Source of the DNA: Eubacterium limosum
Lineage (GTDB): Bacteria; Bacillota; Clostridia; Eubacteriales; Eubacteriaceae
DNA: 64,000 bases
Direction of reading: 5' to 3'
NCBI RefSeq assembly: GCF_000807675.2
Contig: NZ_CP019962.1
Location: forward strand, 930,001-994,000
Shown here: positions 33,523 to 43,176 of the stretch, piece after piece
How the letters are laid out: every line of letters begins with the position of its first letter
How positions within the stretch are numbered: position 1 is the first letter of the stretch
Notes under the pieces: generated by a model
What the model saw: the letters and a program-made list of their open reading frames with translations, nothing else
Told to the model about the DNA's origin: nothing
Databases searched by the model: none
Position numbers and translations under genes: made by a program

Positions 33523-34703
33523 GCGAAAAATTATTTGTATCCGGCGACGAGGCGGTCGCATTGGCGGTCAGACAGGCAAAACCACATGTGATTGCCGCTT
33601 ACCCCATCACACCTCAGACAATTGTAGTAGAACGTCTGGCGGATTATGTAGAGGATGGCAGTCTTGACTGCCAGTACATGTATGTGGAATCTGAACACAG
33701 CGCCATGTCGGCTGTTATCGGCTCCGCAGCCATGGGCGCCCGCTCCTTTACCGCAACATCGAGCCAGGGGCTTTTATACATGGTTGAAGGCCTGCACTAT
33801 GCCAGCGGTTCCCGTTTCCCAATTGTTATGATGAACGCAAACCGTTCACTGGCAGCGCCCTGGAATATTTACGGTGATCAGAGAGACTCTTTATCTCAGC
33901 TGGAATCAGGCTGGATTCAACTGTATGTTGAAAACGTTCAAGAAGCCTTTGATACCACCATTCAGGCTTTCAAAATCGCCGAGGATCCTGAGGTCATGAC
34001 GCCGGTCATGGTCAACCTGGATGGTTTTGTTTTAACCCATACCTATGAGCCTCTTGAGATGACCGATCAGGCGGCAGTAGACGCGTATATCCCGTATCAG
34101 GACTACATTAACAAGCTTAATCTGGAGGACCCGGTGAGCACCTGTATTACTGCGGGACCGACCTATAATACAGAGTTCCGTTATCAGCAGCAGATCGCAA
34201 TGCTGAAGGCTGAGCAGGTGATTGACGAAAGTGACGAGGAATTCGGAAGACTTTTCGGGCGCACCTACGGTGGTATGGTAGAAGCGTACCAGTGTGAGGA
34301 TGCGGAAGCAATCCTGGTGACAATCGGCAGTGTGACGGGAACAGCCCGTGTCGTTGTGGATGCCTGCCGCGCAGAAGGTAAGAAGGTTGGCCTGCTGAAG
34401 CTCCGCTGTGTACGGCCGTTCCCAACGGAAAAGGTCGCAGAGATCGTTAAAAACGCTAAAGCGGTCGGTGTCATGGAACGTGATATCAGCTTTGGATTTG
34501 AAGGCGCAGTTTACTCTGATTTTAACTCTGCCCTCAAGCAGCAGGGTGTGGATGTACCGACCTATAATTATGTTGGCGGCTTAGGCGGCCGCAGCATCTC
34601 AAAGGAAGACATCAGCAGTATCTTTGACGCACTGCTGGCAGGCAACACTGAAAAGCCTGTTGAATTTATTAATGTAAGGAGGGACATTGATTATGGCGCT
34701 TAA
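33519..34703 (+). CDS. 2-oxoacid:ferredoxin oxidoreductase, alpha subunit
   Basis: 394 residues. GDEAVALAVRQAKPHVIAAYPITPQT, ESEHSAMSAVIGSAAMGARSFTATSSQGLLYM and SVTGTARVVVD are typical of the PorA chain. The length matches the Thermotoga/Pyrococcus type. ATGA overlap with delta indicates translational coupling. Carries part of the active site and the CoA-binding domain. Confidence 0.93.
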   Translation: MSEKLFVSGDEAVALAVRQAKPHVIAAYPITPQTIVVERLADYVEDGSLDCQYMYVESEHSAMSAVIGSAAMGARSFTATSSQGLLYMVEGLHYASGSRFPIVMMNANRSLAAPWNIYGDQRDSLSQLESGWIQLYVENVQEAFDTTIQAFKIAEDPEVMTPVMVNLDGFVLTHTYEPLEMTDQAAVDAYIPYQDYINKLNLEDPVSTCITAGPTYNTEFRYQQQIAMLKAEQVIDESDEEFGRLFGRTYGGMVEAYQCEDAEAILVTIGSVTGTARVVVDACRAEGKKVGLLKLRCVRPFPTEKVAEIVKNAKAVGVMERDISFGFEGAVYSDFNSALKQQGVDVPTYNYVGGLGGRSISKEDISSIFDALLAGNTEKPVEFINVRRDIDYGA

Positions 34704-35583
34704 TGCAAAAACAATCCCAAATGAAGAACTGTTTTATGGTCATAAGGCCTGCGGTGGCTGCGGCGGAGCTCTTGCGATTCGTCTGGCCCTTAAGGTGCTG
34801 GGAGAACGAAGCATTGCGGTTATCCCGCCGAACTGTATGTCAACGGTTGCTTTCGTATATCCGCATATGCCATTGTTTGTCAATGGGATTATACCTCCCT
34901 TTGCCGCAACTGCGGCAGTGATGTCCGGTGTTTTGGCGGGAGCCAAAGCCCTGGGGCTTGAGGACTACCATGTCGTTGGCTTTGCCGGAGACGGAGGCAC
35001 CTCCGATATTGGCCTGCAGGCTCTGTCGGGAGCTATTGACCGTAACGATAAGGAAATTTTTATCTGCTACGACAATGAAGCTTACATGAACACCGGAATT
35101 CAGAAAAGTGGCTTAACGCCCTATGGGGCAAAGACCACAAACACGCCGGCAGGAAAAAATATTCATGGCGCGGCGCGGCCAAAGAAAAAAATCTTTGAGA
35201 TCATTGCAGCTCATGAAATCCCATATGCGGCTACTGCCAGTGTCGGCTATCCGGAAGATTATCTGAGAAAGCTGGAAAAAGCCAAAAACTGTGACGGGCC
35301 ATCCTTTATCCACGTATTGGCTCCCTGCCCGACAGGCTGGCAGACACCCACGGATATTTCAATCGAGCTGGCAAAAGAAGCCGTCGATAACGGCCTGTGG
35401 TATCTGGCAGAATATGAAAACAAGGAATTTACCCTGAACCGCAATCCTAAAGAGTTTGCCGATATTTCGGATTATCTCTCAAAACAGGGCCGGTTTTCAC
35501 ATCTTGATGAAAATGACATTGCGCTTATCGCAGAAGGCAGAGATGAAACCTGGGAAAAAATACGAAGAGATTGGGTAAAATAG
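34693..35583 (+). CDS. 2-oxoacid:ferredoxin oxidoreductase, beta (TPP) subunit
   Basis: About 296 residues; the ATG at 34693, nine bases after AGGAGG, is preferred over the TTG at 34687. HKACGGCGGAL holds cluster cysteines, and GDGGTSDIG...NEAYMNTGIQ is the TPP/Mg2+ motif. Catalytic beta chain. Overlaps the end of alpha by 11 bases. Confidence 0.93.
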   Translation: MALNAKTIPNEELFYGHKACGGCGGALAIRLALKVLGERSIAVIPPNCMSTVAFVYPHMPLFVNGIIPPFAATAAVMSGVLAGAKALGLEDYHVVGFAGDGGTSDIGLQALSGAIDRNDKEIFICYDNEAYMNTGIQKSGLTPYGAKTTNTPAGKNIHGAARPKKKIFEIIAAHEIPYAATASVGYPEDYLRKLEKAKNCDGPSFIHVLAPCPTGWQTPTDISIELAKEAVDNGLWYLAEYENKEFTLNRNPKEFADISDYLSKQGRFSHLDENDIALIAEGRDETWEKIRRDWVK

Positions 35584-35592
35584 GAGAAAAAG

Positions 35593-37053
35593 ATGAAAAC
35601 AGCACGCGATTATATTGACAGCCTGCGCGGCCGGGATATCAAAGTTTATATAAAGGGAGAGCTGATCGACAGCGATAAGGTCATCGACCATCCCTTTATT
35701 AAAGGCCATGTCAATGCAGCTTCCATGACCTACGCTCTGGCAGGCAGCCTGCAATATGAAGATTTAATGACCACCACCTCCCATTTAACAGGGAAGAAAA
35801 TTAACCGGTTTACACATATCCATCAAAGCGTCAGCGATCTGGTGAAAAAAGTCAAGATGCTTCGTATGATCTCTCAGAAAACAGGTACCTGCTATCAGCG
35901 CTGTGTGGGCTTTGACGCCATGAACGCGACCTATTCCGTTACCTATGATATGGATAAGGCGATGGGGACAGAATACCACGAACACTTTAAAAAGTTTCTT
36001 CTGTATGTACAGGAAAACGATCTGATGATTGCCGGCGCCATGACAGATCCGAAGGGTGACCGCAGCCTGCGCCCAAGCCAGCAGGCAGATCCGGATTTGT
36101 TTGTCCATGTCGTGGATAAAAATGAAGACGGCATTGTTATCCGCGGGGCGAAAGCGCATATGACAGGGATGGTCAATTCCCATGAAATGCTGATAATGCC
36201 CACCATGGGAATGAAGGAAGATGACGCAGACTATGCTGTCTGCTGCGCACTGCCGGTGGACGCTCCGGGAGTAATCCATATCTTTGGCCGTCAGACAAAT
36301 GATGACCGTAAAATGGAAGGTGAGATTGACCAGGGCAACGCAAAATTCGGTATTGTCGGCGGCGAATGCCTGACGGTTCTCAATGATGTTTTTGTCCCGT
36401 GGGAGCGTGTGTTCATGTGCGGCGAAACACCCTATTCTGGGCTTTTGGTCGAACGTTTTGCCTGCTACCACAGACAGAATTACGGCGGCTGTAAGGGCGG
36501 TGTTTCCGATGTTGTGGTCGGCGCGGCTGCGCTGATGGCAGACTACAGCGGCTATGGAAAGGCGGGCCATGTTAAGGAAAAGATCAACGAGATGATTCAC
36601 CTGACTGAAACCCTCTATGCCTGCTCCCTTGCGTGCTCCTGCGAAGGAAAGCCCACGGAATCCGGCGCTTATTTTGTAGACCCGCTGCTGGCCAATGTCG
36701 GTAAACACAATGTGACACAATTGATTTACGACATCGACCGTTTGGCACAGGATATTGGCGGTGGTATAATTGCTACAATGCCATCGGAATCTGATTTGCG
36801 GAATCCGGAAATCGGCAAATATGTGGATAAATACCTGAAAGGCGTGGCAGATGTGCCGACCGAGGACCGAATGCGCATCGGCCGCCTGATCGAAAATATG
36901 ACCGGTGGTACGGCACTGGTGGAAAGCATGCACGGCGCAGGATCGCCCCAGGCTCAGAAGGTCATGTACTCCAAGCTTTCCAATCTGGAGCAAAAGAAGG
37001 AGTTCGCAGCGCACCTGGCAGGAATCCACTCTGATAAAAGTGAGGAAGAATAA
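35593..37053 (+). CDS. abfD: 4-hydroxybutyryl-CoA dehydratase family protein (AbfD-like)
   Basis: 486 residues, close to the 490 of AbfD. The [4Fe-4S] ligands C99, C103, H292 and C299 of the Clostridium aminobutyricum enzyme are all present with an offset of one: GTCYQRC (C100, C104) and YHRQNYGGCKGG (H293, C300), plus the following lysine. FAD fold of acyl-CoA dehydrogenases. The classical reaction is radical dehydration of 4-hydroxybutyryl-CoA to crotonyl-CoA. Here it lies in an operon with a 2-oxoacid oxidoreductase and aminotransferase, so its acyl-CoA substrate may be made by oxidative decarboxylation and might not be 4-hydroxybutyryl-CoA. Confidence 0.88.
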   Translation: MKTARDYIDSLRGRDIKVYIKGELIDSDKVIDHPFIKGHVNAASMTYALAGSLQYEDLMTTTSHLTGKKINRFTHIHQSVSDLVKKVKMLRMISQKTGTCYQRCVGFDAMNATYSVTYDMDKAMGTEYHEHFKKFLLYVQENDLMIAGAMTDPKGDRSLRPSQQADPDLFVHVVDKNEDGIVIRGAKAHMTGMVNSHEMLIMPTMGMKEDDADYAVCCALPVDAPGVIHIFGRQTNDDRKMEGEIDQGNAKFGIVGGECLTVLNDVFVPWERVFMCGETPYSGLLVERFACYHRQNYGGCKGGVSDVVVGAAALMADYSGYGKAGHVKEKINEMIHLTETLYACSLACSCEGKPTESGAYFVDPLLANVGKHNVTQLIYDIDRLAQDIGGGIIATMPSESDLRNPEIGKYVDKYLKGVADVPTEDRMRIGRLIENMTGGTALVESMHGAGSPQAQKVMYSKLSNLEQKKEFAAHLAGIHSDKSEEE

Positions 37054-37055
37054 AG

Positions 37056-38234
37056 ATGAGCAACGAGATCAATACTTATTTTTCGCAGGTAGCGAATGAA
37101 TACCCGGCTTCGGGAATCCGGAAAATGTTTGAGATAGCAGCACAGTATGACCCAAAGGAAATTGTGAATTTAACCGTTGGTGAGCCGAATTTTGATACGC
37201 CGCAGAATGTAAAGGACGCGGCAAAGAAAGCCATCGACGATGGATTTACCCACTACAACCCAAATGCGGGAATGCCAGCGCTGCGTGAGGCTGTAGCCGA
37301 AAGCTATGCCCATTACAACTGCGGTTACCAGGCAGATAATGTCATCATTACCGTCGGTGCTTTAGAGGCGCTGACTCTGGGACTTTTAACCATTGTTAAC
37401 CCCGGAGATGAGGTGCTCGTGCCTGACCCGTGTTTCCCCAACTACCTGGGCCAGATTATGATTACCAAGGCAAAGCCGGTAACCGTCCCTGTTTATGAAG
37501 AAAACGACTATAAAATTCAGGCAGAAGATATTGAGAAGGCCATAACCCCCAAAACCAGGGCGATTATTCTCAATTCCCCCAGCAACCCTCTTGGTTCCAT
37601 ACTGGAAGAAGAGGACGTGAGAGCAATCGCCAGGGTTGTTGAAAAATACAATCTGTATGTTTTCTCAGATGAAGTCTATGACAAAATCATTTACGATGGG
37701 CACAAGCACTTTAGTATGGCGCAGATACCAGAGCTGACAGATCAGGTTATGGTCATGAACAGTTTTTCAAAAGCCTATGCCATGACAGGATGGCGCATTG
37801 GCTATCTGCTGGCAGACAGCGCGCTGACAAAAAGAATGGCCCAGATCCAGGAAGGGATGGTGTCCTGCGTGTCCACCTTTACACAGGTGGCTGCCATCGA
37901 AGCGCTGAAGGGTCCCCAAACCGAAGTGCAGCAGATGATCGCAGATTATACCAGACGCCGTGAGATTTTAATTGACGGCCTCAACGCGATTCCAGGCTTT
38001 AGTGTAAAAAAATCTCCAGGCAGCTTCTACGCATTTGCCAACATTAAAGCCTTTGGAAAAACATCACAGGCCTTTGCCGAAGACCTGGTCCGCGAGGCGA
38101 AGGTCATCACCGTGCCGGGTTCTGCTTTCGGCAGCATGGGTGAAGGCTACATGCGCTTTGTCTTTGCGAATTCAGACGAAAATCTGAAGGAAGCCCTTCA
38201 GCGAATTGACGCATACGTTAAGAAAAACTATTAA
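37056..38234 (+). CDS. Class I/II pyridoxal phosphate aminotransferase
   Basis: 392 residues of the aspartate aminotransferase family: LTVGEPNFDTP, NSPSNPLGSI, VFSDEVYD and the Schiff-base lysine in SFSKAYAMTGWRIGY; the carboxylate arginine is in YMRFVFANS. It should exchange an amino group between a 2-oxo acid and glutamate. Two bases separate it from the dehydratase gene, so it is in the same operon, likely producing the 2-oxo acid for the oxidoreductase. Confidence 0.92.
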   Translation: MSNEINTYFSQVANEYPASGIRKMFEIAAQYDPKEIVNLTVGEPNFDTPQNVKDAAKKAIDDGFTHYNPNAGMPALREAVAESYAHYNCGYQADNVIITVGALEALTLGLLTIVNPGDEVLVPDPCFPNYLGQIMITKAKPVTVPVYEENDYKIQAEDIEKAITPKTRAIILNSPSNPLGSILEEEDVRAIARVVEKYNLYVFSDEVYDKIIYDGHKHFSMAQIPELTDQVMVMNSFSKAYAMTGWRIGYLLADSALTKRMAQIQEGMVSCVSTFTQVAAIEALKGPQTEVQQMIADYTRRREILIDGLNAIPGFSVKKSPGSFYAFANIKAFGKTSQAFAEDLVREAKVITVPGSAFGSMGEGYMRFVFANSDENLKEALQRIDAYVKKNY

Positions 38235-38368
38235 TTTATTTTAAAGATAAACAATCCTCTATCCCCCTCTTGAAATAAATAAGCAAAAAATAAAAATGTA
38301 AAAATACCATTAATCTCTCTACCAAAATACCAAACCTTTAAAATTTATGATTAATATGGAGTAAGAAA

Positions 38369-39640
38369 TTGAACAATCAAAAATCAGAATACAATCCTTA
38401 TGATAACTTTTTGGAAGTTGTAGACACAGCCGCAGGTAAGCTGGGTTTAGACAAAAATGAATACATCACAATCACTTATCCTGAAAGAGAACTGCAGGTA
38501 GCGGTTCCCGTACATATGGACGATGGCTCCATACGTGTGTTCAAGGGCTACCGTGTGCAGCATTCCAGCGGCCGCGGCCCAAGCAAGGGCGGTATCCGCT
38601 TTCATCCCAATGTCAATATCGACGAGGTAAAGGCCCTGGCGGCGTGGATGACCTTTAAATGCGCGGTTGTCAACATTCCATACGGCGGCGCCAAGGGTGG
38701 GGTTGAAGTCGATCCTTCGGAATTATCCAGAGGAGAAATGGAACGCCTGACAAGACGCTATACCGCGGCAATTTTACCCCTTATCGGGCCAGAACGCGAT
38801 ATTCCCGCACCGGATGTGAACACAAACGCGGAGGTAATGGGCTGGATCATGGATACCTACAGTATGTTCAAAGGTTATTCTGTTCCTGGCGTGGTCACAG
38901 GAAAGCCCATTGATATCGGCGGGTCCCTTGGAAGAAATGAAGCAACCGGCCGTGGCGTCAGCATTGTGGCCATGGAAGCCTTTAAATACCTGGGCATCGA
39001 CTCGCCGTCTCTGCGCATTGCCGTACAGGGTATGGGGAATGTTGGCGGCACCACTGCGCGCCTGCTGTCCGAAGCCGGCTATAAGATCGTTGGTGTCAGC
39101 GATGTCTCCGGCGGATACTATAAGGCAGACGGACTGGATATCAGTGACCTGGAAGCCTATATCGCAAACAGCAGCACCCACTCTCTGGAAGGGTACAGCG
39201 CTGAGGGCGTCGAAAAAATTGATAACGACGGCCTGTTGTGCTGCGACTGTGATGTGCTGATTCCCTGCGCGCTTGAAAACCAGATTACCGCGGATAACGC
39301 AGACCGTATTCAGGCAAAATTAATCGTTGAGGGCGCTAACGGCCCGACAAGCGTGGAAGCCGATGAAATTCTTACAAAGAGAAATATAGCCGTTATCCCA
39401 GACATTCTCGCAAATGCCGGCGGCGTTGTTGTATCTTATTTTGAGTGGGTTCAGAACACCCAGAATCTGACCTGGGATGAAGACAATGTCAACAGTACGC
39501 TGCGTAAAATTATGGTTGACAGCTTTGGTGAGGTTCAGAATATCCACGATACCGACGCAGTAACATTCCGTGTCGCCGCCTACATTCTTGGGCTTAAACG
39601 CCTGAGCATGGCGACAAGAATCCGCGGTATCTTCCCATGA
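38369..39640 (+). CDS. Glu/Leu/Phe/Val dehydrogenase
   Basis: 423 residues from a TTG at 38369, seven bases after GGAG. Motifs: KGYRVQHSSGRGPSKGGIRFHP, the catalytic lysine region PYGGAKGGVEVDP, DVNTNAEVMGWIMD and the NAD(P) loop VQGMGNVGG. Oxidative deaminase; length fits the hexameric GdhA class. It would regenerate 2-oxoglutarate for the aminotransferase, giving net deamination. A gap of 134 bases precedes it. Confidence 0.92.
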   Translation: MNNQKSEYNPYDNFLEVVDTAAGKLGLDKNEYITITYPERELQVAVPVHMDDGSIRVFKGYRVQHSSGRGPSKGGIRFHPNVNIDEVKALAAWMTFKCAVVNIPYGGAKGGVEVDPSELSRGEMERLTRRYTAAILPLIGPERDIPAPDVNTNAEVMGWIMDTYSMFKGYSVPGVVTGKPIDIGGSLGRNEATGRGVSIVAMEAFKYLGIDSPSLRIAVQGMGNVGGTTARLLSEAGYKIVGVSDVSGGYYKADGLDISDLEAYIANSSTHSLEGYSAEGVEKIDNDGLLCCDCDVLIPCALENQITADNADRIQAKLIVEGANGPTSVEADEILTKRNIAVIPDILANAGGVVVSYFEWVQNTQNLTWDEDNVNSTLRKIMVDSFGEVQNIHDTDAVTFRVAAYILGLKRLSMATRIRGIFP

Positions 39641-39932
39641 TATAAGATTATTGGGCAGTAACTTTGTAACAATCTTATCGGAGAAGACACCTTCTGCTTG
39701 AAATAACCATATCGAAGACACTTCGAAATCAGAGACATGATGCGCCGGTAAGATCGTGCAGAATGTTGCAAAGTTTTAATATATTGCTAATAACTCTTTT
39801 ATCAGAAAAATGCCCGCTTCCTTATTTCCTACGTGCTTATGGGCAAAGAATGATGAAAGAGTTATTTTTTTAAGATTTGACTTTGAGGGTTAGATCTGTA
39901 AAATTAGATTATCAGACATAGGGGGGAGCAGC
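39641..39932. other. Intergenic region before glmL
   Basis: About 290 bases. An imperfect inverted repeat ATAAGATT / AATCTTAT occurs near 39642-39680. No IclR-type TGGAAT operator is visible, so the mutase genes could be a separate unit or read through from upstream. Confidence 0.45.
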
Positions 39933-41318
39933 ATGGAGTATCGTATTTTATTTGATTTTGGAAGTACCTTTACGAAGGCGGCGGTGATCTGCAAAGAAGA
40001 AAAGGCAGTGGTTTTTACCACCCGCCATCCGTCAACGGTGAAGGAAGACGCGCGGATTGCCATGGAAGCGTGCCTTTCGGATATCCGCAGAGCCATCGGC
40101 GAGAACGCGGCGGACAGCGCTGAGAAATATGCTTCCAGCAGCGCAGCCGGCGGACTCCGGATTGTGGTGGTTGGATTGACTTATAACCTGAGCATTTCTG
40201 CGGGGAGAAATGCGGCCTTTGGTGCAGGCGCTAAGATTATTCACGTCACAAGCGGCGCTCTGACAAAGGAAGAAATTGAAAAAATAGAAGCGCTGCCAGC
40301 TGAGATGATTCTGCTGTGCGGAGGCTATGAAAATGGCAACCAGACGATTATCAGGCACAATGCGGAAATGATTGCCCAGAGCCAGATTAGCTGTCCGGTT
40401 ATCTATGGCGGGAACAGTCAGATTGCGCAGGAGATTCGCGCGAAGCTGCTGCAAAATAAAAAGGAATGTTTTCAGGCGCCCAATATTATTCCTCAGGTCG
40501 GGGTTTTGGATATTGATGTGGCCGAAGAGATTATCCGCCATCTGTTTATGAACCGTATTGTAGATATGAAGGGACTCGGCGATATTATCAAGCTGGTTGA
40601 CGGCCCCATTGTTCCGACACCGGCAGCGGTTTTGGACGCAGGCCTTCTGCTGTCTCAGGGGACCACGGGGCATGACGGCCTTGGCGAGTTAATGCTTGTG
40701 GATATCGGAGGCGCGACAACGGACATACATTCCTACGCGGAGCATACCTCCTATGAGGGGGCAAGGCTTGTAGGCGCAGACGAGCCTTATGCCAGAAGGA
40801 CCGTTGAGGGCGACCTGGGAATGCGCGAGTCGTCCGATGTGCTGGTGCGTGAGCTGGGAATGGAATTTTTCGCAAATGAAATAGGAGTATCGGGGGAGGT
40901 GCTTGAAAAGTCCATATCGAACAGAGTGCACAATACTAAATTTCTGCCGGACACTTCCCTTGAAAAACGCATTGACCAGATCATTGCTGAGAGCGCTGCA
41001 TACCTGGCGGCCAGACGGCACGCGGGCGTCATTGAGCATAAAAGCAGCAATTACTGCCGCAGAATGCAGCATGGAAAAAATTTAACTCATGTGCAGACCA
41101 TTATCGGAACAGGCGGTCCGATTATTAACAGTGAAAATCCTGAAGCTATCCTGAAGCATGTTCTCAGGAGGGAAAAGGGAGAGAAGGACGCGCTGCTTCC
41201 TTTGACAGGTGATTTTGTGGTGGACCGGAATTATATTCTATATGCAGTGGGTCTGCTGAGCTATGTTGATAAAAATTTGGCGTTTGCTGTTGGAATGAAC
41301 AGTATTATAAAAAAATAA
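39933..41318 (+). CDS. glmL: GlmL/MutL, ATPase partner of B12-dependent mutase
   Basis: 461 residues of the actin/Hsp70-like fold: phosphate loops LFDFGSTFTKAAV and LVDIGGATTDIHS, plus MILLCGGYENGN and DGPIVPTPAAVL typical of MutL/GlmL. GlmL proteins accompany glutamate mutase and related carbon-skeleton mutases and are thought to act in reactivation or assembly. Followed after 22 bases by the mutase gene. Confidence 0.9.
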   Translation: MEYRILFDFGSTFTKAAVICKEEKAVVFTTRHPSTVKEDARIAMEACLSDIRRAIGENAADSAEKYASSSAAGGLRIVVVGLTYNLSISAGRNAAFGAGAKIIHVTSGALTKEEIEKIEALPAEMILLCGGYENGNQTIIRHNAEMIAQSQISCPVIYGGNSQIAQEIRAKLLQNKKECFQAPNIIPQVGVLDIDVAEEIIRHLFMNRIVDMKGLGDIIKLVDGPIVPTPAAVLDAGLLLSQGTTGHDGLGELMLVDIGGATTDIHSYAEHTSYEGARLVGADEPYARRTVEGDLGMRESSDVLVRELGMEFFANEIGVSGEVLEKSISNRVHNTKFLPDTSLEKRIDQIIAESAAYLAARRHAGVIEHKSSNYCRRMQHGKNLTHVQTIIGTGGPIINSENPEAILKHVLRREKGEKDALLPLTGDFVVDRNYILYAVGLLSYVDKNLAFAVGMNSIIKK

Positions 41319-41340
41319 GAGGATCAAGGAGACACTAACC

Positions 41341-43086
41341 ATGGAAATTAAAATGAAAAAACGATTTGAGTATAAGAATTTGCCGGATATGAAGAGTATT
41401 TTGGACGAAGTGGATAAAGTGGCCGCGAATACCGTTATTGGAAAAACTTTGTTCATGGAAGAAAAGGGAGTGGCGTCTGAAGCCGAATATAAGCGTAAGA
41501 TGGCAGAAGAAGGCCATATCATGAAGCACAGCCATATTGGCTGGAATTCATGGGACGCCACCGCAAAAGGCGTGGAAGAAGTTTATAATACCCTTCAGAA
41601 GCGGGGCAGCTATGTCGATCGTTTTGGATTTTGCCTGGACTGGGTTATGGGCGTACCAGAAAAATACCGTGATAAGCTGCCTGTAGGAACAGGGCTGACG
41701 TTTAAAAACCCTGATGAATGGCAGAAGCTTGGGCAGATTGTCCCTGTTCAGCCGCATCTGGGCGACCATATGATCGCCTCATGTAATTCCTTTGAAAATA
41801 CACGCTACGCGCTGGCAGCCGGTGTAACAACAATTGGAAACGTTTCGCACTACTATACCTATGAATATCCTGGGGTAGATATTGAGGAGCAGCGCGTTAT
41901 TGATATGCTTAAGGCCATTGTTTTAATGGGAAAATTTAAAGACCAGGGAACCATTATCCATTCAAATGTTGACGATGGATTCGGCTCTCAGTTCCATGAC
42001 CTGGCCAACCTTGTGGGCTGGTGTATCATGGAAAGATATATCGTAGAGGAATTGCTGGGCGGCCGAATGTGCCACTGCTTCGGCAATCTTTTCAGCGACC
42101 CTGTTTTGCGTATGACCTTTAATCAGGCGATGTGGGAAATCAACACCTACAAGACCCCCGGATCCATGATCTATGGCAACACCATTGACTTCGGCTTTGA
42201 CTATGACCGCAACTTCGGCGCTTTGTCCTCCTTTGTCATGGCAGACAGCATGGGACAGTCGAAGTGTCCGACCGGCCACGCAGTAACGCCAATTCCTGTG
42301 ACAGAGGCGGCTCGTGTTCCGTCGATCGAGGAGATTGTGCAGGCGCATATGACGGTGGACATGATGATTGAAAAAGGACGCTATTACTCGCCGTATATCA
42401 ACTGGACAGAGATAAACGCCGAGAAGAACCTGCTGGTGGCGTGCGGCAGAATCTTTTTTGAGCGGATTATGAATGGACTTGATGATTTAGATGTGGATAT
42501 TACCCATGCAGGAGAAATATTGGGCGCGTTAAAATCCATTGGTTCAGAACAGCTTGAAGAAGTTTTTGGCGTTGGAAAAGCAGATAAGCTGGCAATGCGC
42601 GGTCGTGTGCCGGTGCGTCCGACCAACATCGTCATGACCATCAATGAACGCCAGCGTGAGATCAGCGACCAGATCCAGAATCTTGAAGGCGCTCTCCAGG
42701 ATGTTAACGTGATTATCGGTTCAACCGACGGCCATGAGTTCGGAAAAGAAATTGTGAAAAGTATTCTTATTCAGGCCGGTGCGAATGTATTTGACCTAGG
42801 GAAAAGCGTCCCGGTACAGGATATCCTGGATACGATGATTGAAAGTGAAAGCCGTTTTATCGTGATAAGCAGTTTTAACGGCATTGCGCTCAGCTTTGCC
42901 CGGGAAATGCTGGAAGGCCTTGAAAAGAGCGGCATGGACGCGCACCTGATCATGGGCGGGCTTCTCAACGAAAATAAAGATGGCAGCGATCTGGCTGTGG
43001 ACGTCAGCGATGATCTGCGCGCTCTCGGCGTGTCCTGCGATAATAACGCTGAGGGACTGGTCGATACGATTCGGGCTTTTCTGTAA
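41341..43086 (+). CDS. Single-chain adenosylcobalamin-dependent mutase (glutamate/methyleneglutarate mutase type)
   Basis: 581 residues. The C-terminal 130 residues form a cobalamin-binding domain with STDGHEFG (DxHxxG, cobalt-ligating His), ISSFNG and IMGGLL. The N-terminal 440 residues should be the TIM-barrel catalytic part. Glutamate mutase has separate S and E chains, whereas 2-methyleneglutarate mutase is one chain of about this size, so the protein is closest in layout to the latter. The neighbouring GlmL supports a mutase. Substrate unknown; it lies with amino-acid and 2-oxoacid enzymes rather than with nicotinate genes. Confidence 0.78.
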   Translation: MEIKMKKRFEYKNLPDMKSILDEVDKVAANTVIGKTLFMEEKGVASEAEYKRKMAEEGHIMKHSHIGWNSWDATAKGVEEVYNTLQKRGSYVDRFGFCLDWVMGVPEKYRDKLPVGTGLTFKNPDEWQKLGQIVPVQPHLGDHMIASCNSFENTRYALAAGVTTIGNVSHYYTYEYPGVDIEEQRVIDMLKAIVLMGKFKDQGTIIHSNVDDGFGSQFHDLANLVGWCIMERYIVEELLGGRMCHCFGNLFSDPVLRMTFNQAMWEINTYKTPGSMIYGNTIDFGFDYDRNFGALSSFVMADSMGQSKCPTGHAVTPIPVTEAARVPSIEEIVQAHMTVDMMIEKGRYYSPYINWTEINAEKNLLVACGRIFFERIMNGLDDLDVDITHAGEILGALKSIGSEQLEEVFGVGKADKLAMRGRVPVRPTNIVMTINERQREISDQIQNLEGALQDVNVIIGSTDGHEFGKEIVKSILIQAGANVFDLGKSVPVQDILDTMIESESRFIVISSFNGIALSFAREMLEGLEKSGMDAHLIMGGLLNENKDGSDLAVDVSDDLRALGVSCDNNAEGLVDTIRAFL

Positions 43087-43144
43087 ATTGCAGACATAAA
43101 AAAAGAATTGAAAAAATAGAATAATTGTTATATAGTTAGTAATA

Positions 43145-43172
43145 TAGAATCGGGAATTCTAAATTAAAGAAT
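43145..43172 (+). promoter_or_regulatory. IclR-type operator upstream of the iclR gene
   Basis: TAGAAT-CGGGA-ATTCTA (43145-43161) with AAGAAT at 43167-43172. Half-site spacing (N5 in the dyad, third half 22 bases from the first) equals the operators at 32626 and 44974, suggesting autoregulation. Confidence 0.65.
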
Positions 43173-43176
43173 CGAG

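Noticed and set aside
35785-37029. 414-residue open frame on the minus strand
   Set aside because: It is antisense to the AbfD-like dehydratase, whose iron-sulfur ligands and length are fully conserved; no ribosome site or domain in the minus frame.
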